Made by a program: the position numbers and the translations under genes
Shown here: in pieces, positions 59,328 to 64,000 of the stretch
Layout of the letters: the number at the start of each line of letters is the position of its first letter
Position numbering within the stretch: the stretch's first letter is position 1
The notes under the pieces: generated by a model
What the model saw: only the letters and a program-made list of their open reading frames with translations
Databases searched by the model: none
Told to the model about the DNA's origin: nothing
Assembly: GCA_050847315.1 (NCBI GenBank)
Contig: CP193791.1
Direction: 5' to 3' (one strand)
Source of the DNA: Cedecea sp000277545
Lineage (GTDB): Bacteria; Pseudomonadota; Gammaproteobacteria; Enterobacterales; Enterobacteriaceae
Length of the DNA: 64,000 nucleotides

Positions 59328-61420
59328 ACCGTCACCCAACCTTCCCAGGTGCGTGACGGCGCGATCAGCGCCTGGCCGTCGTAAGTCCGCTGCCAGGTAT
59401 AAAACGTGTCGGTCAGGTTGCGCACCCGCGTACCCACGGTCACTTTAGGCGTCAGCCGGTATTCTGCGGCCAGATCCAGGGTAATGTAATCGTCCATCGG
59501 TCGGGTATTGCGATTGTCATTGAAGCTGCTGCCAACATAGCGCAGGTCACTCCGCAAGCTGAGAGGAGCTATGGGGTGCCAGGTAAGTGCGAGATTGCCG
59601 GTCCAGGTCGGGACATAAGCCGGTTGATTCCCGTCCAGATTTTCAGGCGGGTTACCCGCGCTAAAACGGTCAAATCTTGCGTGAGTCCAGGCCAGATTTC
59701 CCGCCATCTCCCAGCGCTCGTTGGGCTGAATAGTCGTGGAAAACTCAATTCCCCGAGATGTCTGCTGCCCCACGGCGGTAAGCTCCCCCGGCGTGATAGC
59801 TGAAGGAGTGAAGAGGTTATTTTTACGTAGCTGGTAGAGAGCAAGCCGGGTGGCCACTTTGTTATCCCAGAACTGGCTCTTGATCCCTGTTTCCCACTGC
59901 TGTGACTGCGTCAGCGGCAGATGAGTCTGGTCGGCGCTTAAGAAAAAGATGTCGCCTCCAGCCTCTTTGCCGTTGGCATAGCTGACGTATAGCGTGGTGT
60001 TGTCGGTGATATCCCAGTTCAGGCCGAGACCTGAATTCAGGAAGCTGTAGGTCTGACTTTCACTGCGCGCCGGCGTGTAGTAGCGCCAGTCCATATCCAG
60101 CTTCGTAAAGCGCAGCTGGCTTAGCAGGCTGAGGCTGCGGGTCAACTGCAGGCTGTCTTCCAGAAAAGCCGCAGACTGGCGTTGAGTGACCCGACTCCAG
60201 GGCGTGCGGGTAATGCCGGTTTCGGCACTGAAAGGCTCGCGCGGCGGATTAAATATGGGCACATCTTGCGAGCCGGGGAAGCCGTTTTTTTGATAATCAA
60301 AGCGGCTGGTTTGCAGCTCGATTCCGGCCACCAGGCGGTTATCGAACCCCAGCAGAGGACCGTCCAGGGACAGACTCGACCTGTTAGCCAGCAGGGTATT
60401 CTTATGGCTCAGATCGCCCCAGGAGTCGCGATTCACTAAGTCCGGAGCTGCTGCGCTGTAGCGATAGCGTTCCACGTTGTGCCAGGCGCGGTAGCCGGTG
60501 TAATACCAGGTATGGTTGTTGAAGCTCAGCCCCGGAGCGAGAGTGCTGTCCAGTACGGCCTGCAAGGCCGTTGCGTGGCTGGCAATCGTGGCGTCGGTCA
60601 GATTGTTGTAGTTCAGGCCGCGCAGTGACTTCAGTGCTTTGCCCTCAATCAATGGGGTCCCGAAGTAAGGATTGTTGCTCCGGTTGTTCATCCGGTCGCC
60701 GTAGAGCGTCAGGGTGGTGTCGTCGGTCAGGCGGAAGAGCAGCGAGCCGCTGACCCTCGACTGTCGATTGCGCTCATGCTGGACCTGACTGTTACCGCCG
60801 CTGCCTGAAGCATCCAGCCGCCAGGCTATTTTGTCCTGCAACAGCGTTCCTCCCGCTCCGCCCTGCAATGCCTGGGTGCTGTAGCTGCCGAACTGATAGT
60901 TGAGCATCGCCGGTGTGTCCACGAAGCTGGGCTGACGTGACACAAGATTGACGCTGCCGGCGGTAGCGCTCAAACCGTTCAGGGTGGAACCGGGGCCGTG
61001 CAAAATATCCACCTGGCCGTAGTGTGCCGGGTTGCCCAACTGGAGCGTGCTGCCTGGCATTTCCATCCCGTCCAATAGCCAGCTTACCGGCATAAAGCCG
61101 CGCAGTGAGAAGCTATTGGAGAGCGTAGGGGAAGCGACGCCGGACATGCCGGTTGCATGGCTGACGGTTTCGGCCAGCGTGCGGTCGCCGCGGACGCGGA
61201 TCTCTTTTTGTGAAAAGGTTTCCACATAGCGGGGGATTTCTTTATCCGTCAGGCCCAGGCGTGACGCCGTGCCGACTGCGGGCTGAATTTCTGCGGGCGT
61301 TCGGCTTTCTACGGTGATGTTTTCTTCACACTCAGCGGAAGGGCAGCTGGCGGCCAAAAGCGGAGAAGAAAAAAACGTCAATGCGACGCAGGCATACGGG
61401 AAGGGGCGTTTGATTTTCAT
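59318..61420 (-). CDS. TonB-dependent outer-membrane receptor, probably Zur-controlled
   Basis: A 700-residue receptor with signal peptide and plug domain ('RYVETFSQKEIRVRGDRTLAETVSHATGMSGV' with 'FSLRGFMPVSWLLDGMEM'). A 22-strand barrel ends in the required Phe (WVTVWF). It resembles siderophore receptors in general form. A Zur-like box is 72 nt upstream of the ATG at 61420, so the natural ligand may be a zinc complex. It heads the operon with binding protein, methyltransferase and permease. Confidence 0.86.
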   Translation of the reverse strand: MKIKRPFPYACVALTFFSSPLLAASCPSAECEENITVESRTPAEIQPAVGTASRLGLTDKEIPRYVETFSQKEIRVRGDRTLAETVSHATGMSGVASPTLSNSFSLRGFMPVSWLLDGMEMPGSTLQLGNPAHYGQVDILHGPGSTLNGLSATAGSVNLVSRQPSFVDTPAMLNYQFGSYSTQALQGGAGGTLLQDKIAWRLDASGSGGNSQVQHERNRQSRVSGSLLFRLTDDTTLTLYGDRMNNRSNNPYFGTPLIEGKALKSLRGLNYNNLTDATIASHATALQAVLDSTLAPGLSFNNHTWYYTGYRAWHNVERYRYSAAAPDLVNRDSWGDLSHKNTLLANRSSLSLDGPLLGFDNRLVAGIELQTSRFDYQKNGFPGSQDVPIFNPPREPFSAETGITRTPWSRVTQRQSAAFLEDSLQLTRSLSLLSQLRFTKLDMDWRYYTPARSESQTYSFLNSGLGLNWDITDNTTLYVSYANGKEAGGDIFFLSADQTHLPLTQSQQWETGIKSQFWDNKVATRLALYQLRKNNLFTPSAITPGELTAVGQQTSRGIEFSTTIQPNERWEMAGNLAWTHARFDRFSAGNPPENLDGNQPAYVPTWTGNLALTWHPIAPLSLRSDLRYVGSSFNDNRNTRPMDDYITLDLAAEYRLTPKVTVGTRVRNLTDTFYTWQRTYDGQALIAPSRTWEGWVTVWF

Positions 61421-61492
61421 TGTGTATGTATCGACTCAGAATGAACGTGCCTGTTCAGAAAGTGGCGCCGTAAGACTCTACCTTGCCATCAA

Positions 61493-61509
61493 TTGTTACG
61501 TTATAACAT
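61493..61509 (-). promoter_or_regulatory. Zur-like box upstream of the TonB receptor operon
   Basis: On the minus strand ATGTTATAACGTAACAA matches the window's own znuC-znuA Zur site at 14 of 17 positions and retains the palindrome TGTTA...TAACA. Located 72 nt before the receptor start, where a promoter would be expected. Confidence 0.68.
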
Positions 61510-61585
61510 ATCATTTCACAATGATGTGGAAATTAAAACGCTGTATTGCGTGTGGGTTTACGGCCAGGGAAGCGGGGCAGATAAT

Positions 61586-61613
61586 AAAAAAGCCGCGAAC
61601 GTGTGTCGCGGCT
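61586..61613 (-). terminator. Intrinsic terminator of pykA
   Basis: AGCCGCGA / TCGCGGCT stem with a T-run on the minus strand, downstream of the pykA stop. Confidence 0.85.
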
Positions 61614-61639
61614 CTGTCGGGCTTTATCGCGGGCGAGAA

Positions 61640-63082
61640 TTACTCAACGCAGAGTATACGCGTGGTGTTGGTGGTGCCAATGGTGCTCATTACGTCGCCC
61701 TGGGTCACGATGACCAGGTCGCCAGAAATCAGGTAGCCTTTATCCCGCAGGAGGTTTACCGCATCGTTAGCGGCGGCGACGCCTTCGCTTGCGCTGTCAA
61801 AGTAAACCGGGGTCACGCCGCGATAGAGTGACGTGAGGTTCAGCGTACGCTCATGGCGAGAGAGCGCAAAAATAGGCAAGCCGGAGCTGATACGGGACGT
61901 CATCAGCGCGGTACGCCCGGACTCGGTCATCGAAATGATGGCGGTAACCCCTTTGAGGTGGTTAGCGGCATACATCGCGGACATCGCAATGGCTTCTTCC
62001 ACGTTATCGAACTGCACGTCGAGACGGTGCTTGGAAACGTTAATGCTTGGGATTTTCTCTGCGCCCAGGCAAACCCGCGCCATTGCCGCTACGGTTTCAG
62101 CAGGATACTGGCCTGCCGCCGTTTCTGCCGACAGCATCACCGCATCGGTGCCGTCGAGTACGGCGTTTGCCACGTCCATGACTTCCGCACGGGTTGGCAT
62201 TGGGTTGGTGATCATCGACTCCATCATCTGGGTGGCGGTGATCACGGCACGATTCAGCTTACGCGCACGGCGAATCAGGGTTTTCTGGATGCCAACCAGC
62301 TCCGGGTCGCCGATTTCTACGCCCAGGTCACCGCGGGCTACCATCACCACGTCAGAGGCGAGAATAATATCGTCCATTGCGGCTTCGTCGCAAACGGCTT
62401 CCGCGCGTTCTACTTTCGCCACAATTTTCGCATCGCAGCCCGCATCACGCGCCAGACGACGGGCATAGTTCAAATCTTCGCCGCAGCGTGGGAAGGAAAC
62501 GGCCAGGTAATCAACGCCAATTTTTGCCGCGGTAACAATGTCGGCTTTGTCTTTGTCGGTCAGCGCTTCTGCAGACAGCCCTCCGCCCAGCTTGTTGATC
62601 CCTTTGTTGTTAGACAGCGGGCCGCCTACGGTCACTTCGGTAAACACTTTCAGGCCCTGAACTTCCAGCACTTTGAGCTGCACGCGGCCATCGTCGAGCA
62701 GCAGGATGTCGCCTGGGACAACGTCGGCCGGAAGGCCTTTATAGTCGATGCCCACTTTCTCTTTGTCGCCTTCGCCTTTGCCGAGGTTGGCATCCAGCAG
62801 GAATTTGTCGCCCAGGTTAAGGAATACTTTGCCTTCTTTGAAGGTAGATACGCGAATTTTAGGGCCTTGCAAATCGCCGAGGATCGCCACGTGGCGCCCC
62901 AGTTTTGCGGCAATTTCACGCACTTTATCTGCACGCAGCTGATGGTCTTCAGCTGAGCCGTGGGAGAAGTTCATTCGCACCACGTTAGCGCCGGCGGCAA
63001 TAATTTTTTCTAAATTATTATCGCGGTCGGTTGCCGGGCCTAAGGTGGTAACGATTTTGGTTCTACGTAGCCGTCTGGACAT
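61640..63082 (-). CDS. pykA: Pyruvate kinase II
   Basis: A 480-residue enzyme converting PEP and ADP to pyruvate and ATP. Motifs: RRTKIVTTLGPATD, VVRMNFSHGS, MVARGDLGVEI and the catalytic Lys region VAKVERAEA. The length is that of E. coli PykA, which is the AMP-activated form, and the neighbours are hexR upstream and lpxM further downstream. Confidence 0.96.
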   Translation of the reverse strand: MSRRLRRTKIVTTLGPATDRDNNLEKIIAAGANVVRMNFSHGSAEDHQLRADKVREIAAKLGRHVAILGDLQGPKIRVSTFKEGKVFLNLGDKFLLDANLGKGEGDKEKVGIDYKGLPADVVPGDILLLDDGRVQLKVLEVQGLKVFTEVTVGGPLSNNKGINKLGGGLSAEALTDKDKADIVTAAKIGVDYLAVSFPRCGEDLNYARRLARDAGCDAKIVAKVERAEAVCDEAAMDDIILASDVVMVARGDLGVEIGDPELVGIQKTLIRRARKLNRAVITATQMMESMITNPMPTRAEVMDVANAVLDGTDAVMLSAETAAGQYPAETVAAMARVCLGAEKIPSINVSKHRLDVQFDNVEEAIAMSAMYAANHLKGVTAIISMTESGRTALMTSRISSGLPIFALSRHERTLNLTSLYRGVTPVYFDSASEGVAAANDAVNLLRDKGYLISGDLVIVTQGDVMSTIGTTNTTRILCVE

Positions 63083-63209
63083 GTATTACTCCGTTGACTG
63101 AAACAACTTGGTGTTGCGTGAACAAAAACTCGGTAGGTCAGGGTGTGCTGTAAACACCCATGACAACGTAACCGAACAGCCTAATAAGTTACAACTTTGT
63201 TATCAAAAA

Positions 63210-64000
63210 TTAACGTTCATCGCCTGAGAGAAGACGTTCTTTATCAAAGCGCGATTCTTTGAGCGCTTCCTTGACTCGCTTCAAGTTATCCCTGAATTTT
63301 GCCCCTCGACGCAAAGTAAAGCCCGTCGCCAGGACATCAATGACGGTCAACTGCGCCAGGCGAGACACCATCGGCATATAAATGTCAGTATCTTCTGGCA
63401 CATCCAGCAGCAGGGAAAGCGTCGCCTCACGGGCAAGCGGGCTGCCTTCCGATGTGATGGCGAGCACAATGGCATCGTTTTCACGGGCTAACTGCGCCAG
63501 CTCAACCAGATTTTTAGTCCGGCCGGTGTGAGAGATAAGCACCACCACGTCCTGCTCGGTACAATTCATACAGCTCATACGTTGCATAACAACGTCATCT
63601 GAGTAAATCACCGGGACATTAAAGCGGAAAAACTTGTTGGTAGCGTCGTGCGCGACGGCGGCGGATGATCCGAGTCCAAAAAAGGCAATTTTCTTTGCCT
63701 GGGTAAGCAAATCCACGGCCCGGTTCACCGCAGACATATCCAGCGACTGACGAACCCGGTCAAGGCTCGCCATAGCGGATTCAAAAATCTTGCCGGTATA
63801 GGACTCGACGCTATCATCTTCATCAACATTCCGGTTTACATACGGCGTGCCATTCGCCAGACTCTGAGCTAAATGCAGTTTAAAATCCGGGAAGCCCTTG
63901 GTTTCAAGGCGACGGCAAAAGCGGTTCACGGTGGGCTCGCTGACGTCCGCGCTGCGGGCAAGCGTCGCGATGCTGGAGTGAATGGCGTCCTGAGGCGCAG
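63210..64000 (-). CDS. hexR: HexR transcription regulator, 5'-truncated by window end
   Basis: An RpiR-family protein. The frame is open to the window edge, 263 codons visible against 289 in the family. It has the HTH (AIHSSIATLARSADVSEPTV) and C-terminal SIS sugar-phosphate domain (FGLGSSAAVAHDA ... LISHTGRTKNLV). It represses central-carbon genes and responds to KDPG. A GTG at 63929 is internal, not the start. pykA lies downstream in the same direction. Confidence 0.92.
   Translation of the reverse strand, partial: APQDAIHSSIATLARSADVSEPTVNRFCRRLETKGFPDFKLHLAQSLANGTPYVNRNVDEDDSVESYTGKIFESAMASLDRVRQSLDMSAVNRAVDLLTQAKKIAFFGLGSSAAVAHDATNKFFRFNVPVIYSDDVVMQRMSCMNCTEQDVVVLISHTGRTKNLVELAQLARENDAIVLAITSEGSPLAREATLSLLLDVPEDTDIYMPMVSRLAQLTVIDVLATGFTLRRGAKFRDNLKRVKEALKESRFDKERLLSGDER

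Noticed and set aside
61853..62956. 367-codon antisense frame over pykA
   Set aside because: Coding strand is clearly pyruvate kinase; the shadow has no family features.
63210..63929. hexR starting at GTG 63929
   Set aside because: The frame continues to the window edge with conserved HTH residues, so the gene is truncated by the window rather than starting there.
1..64000. CRISPR array
   Set aside because: No regularly spaced repeat-spacer pattern seen; the only clustered repeats are the phage origin iterons.

Overview
The window is chromosomal DNA of an Enterobacteriaceae bacterium. The right-hand gene order (cmoB-cmoA-yecN-yecE-yecD / aspS-nudB-yebC-ruvC-ruvA-ruvB / znuBC / znuA-mepM-lpxM ... 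pykA-hexR) and the protein sequences follow the E. coli/Enterobacter backbone. Accessory genes between lpxM and pykA make E. coli K-12 itself unlikely. I cannot name the genus from sequence alone.

Bases 1 to about 39,050 are a lambda-like siphoviral prophage whose left end lies outside the window. In order it carries: an O/P-type replication module with iterons inside the O gene (0.2-1.8 kb); a ren-like gene broken by an amber codon; a nin region (ninG, ninH) interrupted by an antisense DUF4145 gene; a late antiterminator Q with four DnaJ-like zinc motifs; a P21-like lysis cassette (dual-start pinholin, SAR endolysin, Rz/Rz1) followed by lipoprotein morons; terminase, DUF1073-type portal, Mu F-like head protein, a tRNA-like element with its own terminator, capsid and head-tail genes; and a tail module (tube with an Ig-like domain, tape measure, NlpC/P60-like protein, central tail protein, fiber). 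After the fiber come a probable surface-modification pair (acyltransferase-3 plus secreted SGNH hydrolase), a graveyard of an interrupted integrase, an IS3-family remnant and a truncated S74-type fiber, then an SOS-controlled segment (two LexA boxes, UmuD'-like HumD, DinI-like protein), a DUF1493 gene pair, and a complete tyrosine integrase whose 3' end encodes the 3' half of a proline tRNA.

From 39.3 to 53.9 kb is core genome: tRNA wobble modification (cmoA/cmoB), aspartyl-tRNA synthetase, Nudix hydrolase, Holliday-junction processing (ruvC; ruvAB behind a LexA box), zinc import (znuABC with a Zur box), a peptidoglycan endopeptidase (mepM) and the lipid A acyltransferase lpxM.

From 53.9 to 61.5 kb is an accessory block between lpxM and pykA. 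It holds a periplasm-directed MsrA with a DipZ-like thiol-disulfide membrane protein, and an operon of TonB-dependent receptor, periplasmic binding protein, SAM methyltransferase and FecCD-type permease, without an ATPase. A sequence matching the window's own znu Zur box at 14 of 17 positions lies upstream of the receptor. This suggests an outer-membrane zinc or zincophore uptake route rather than an iron-siderophore system, and it is the most interesting hypothesis here. The window ends in pykA and the 5'-truncated hexR.
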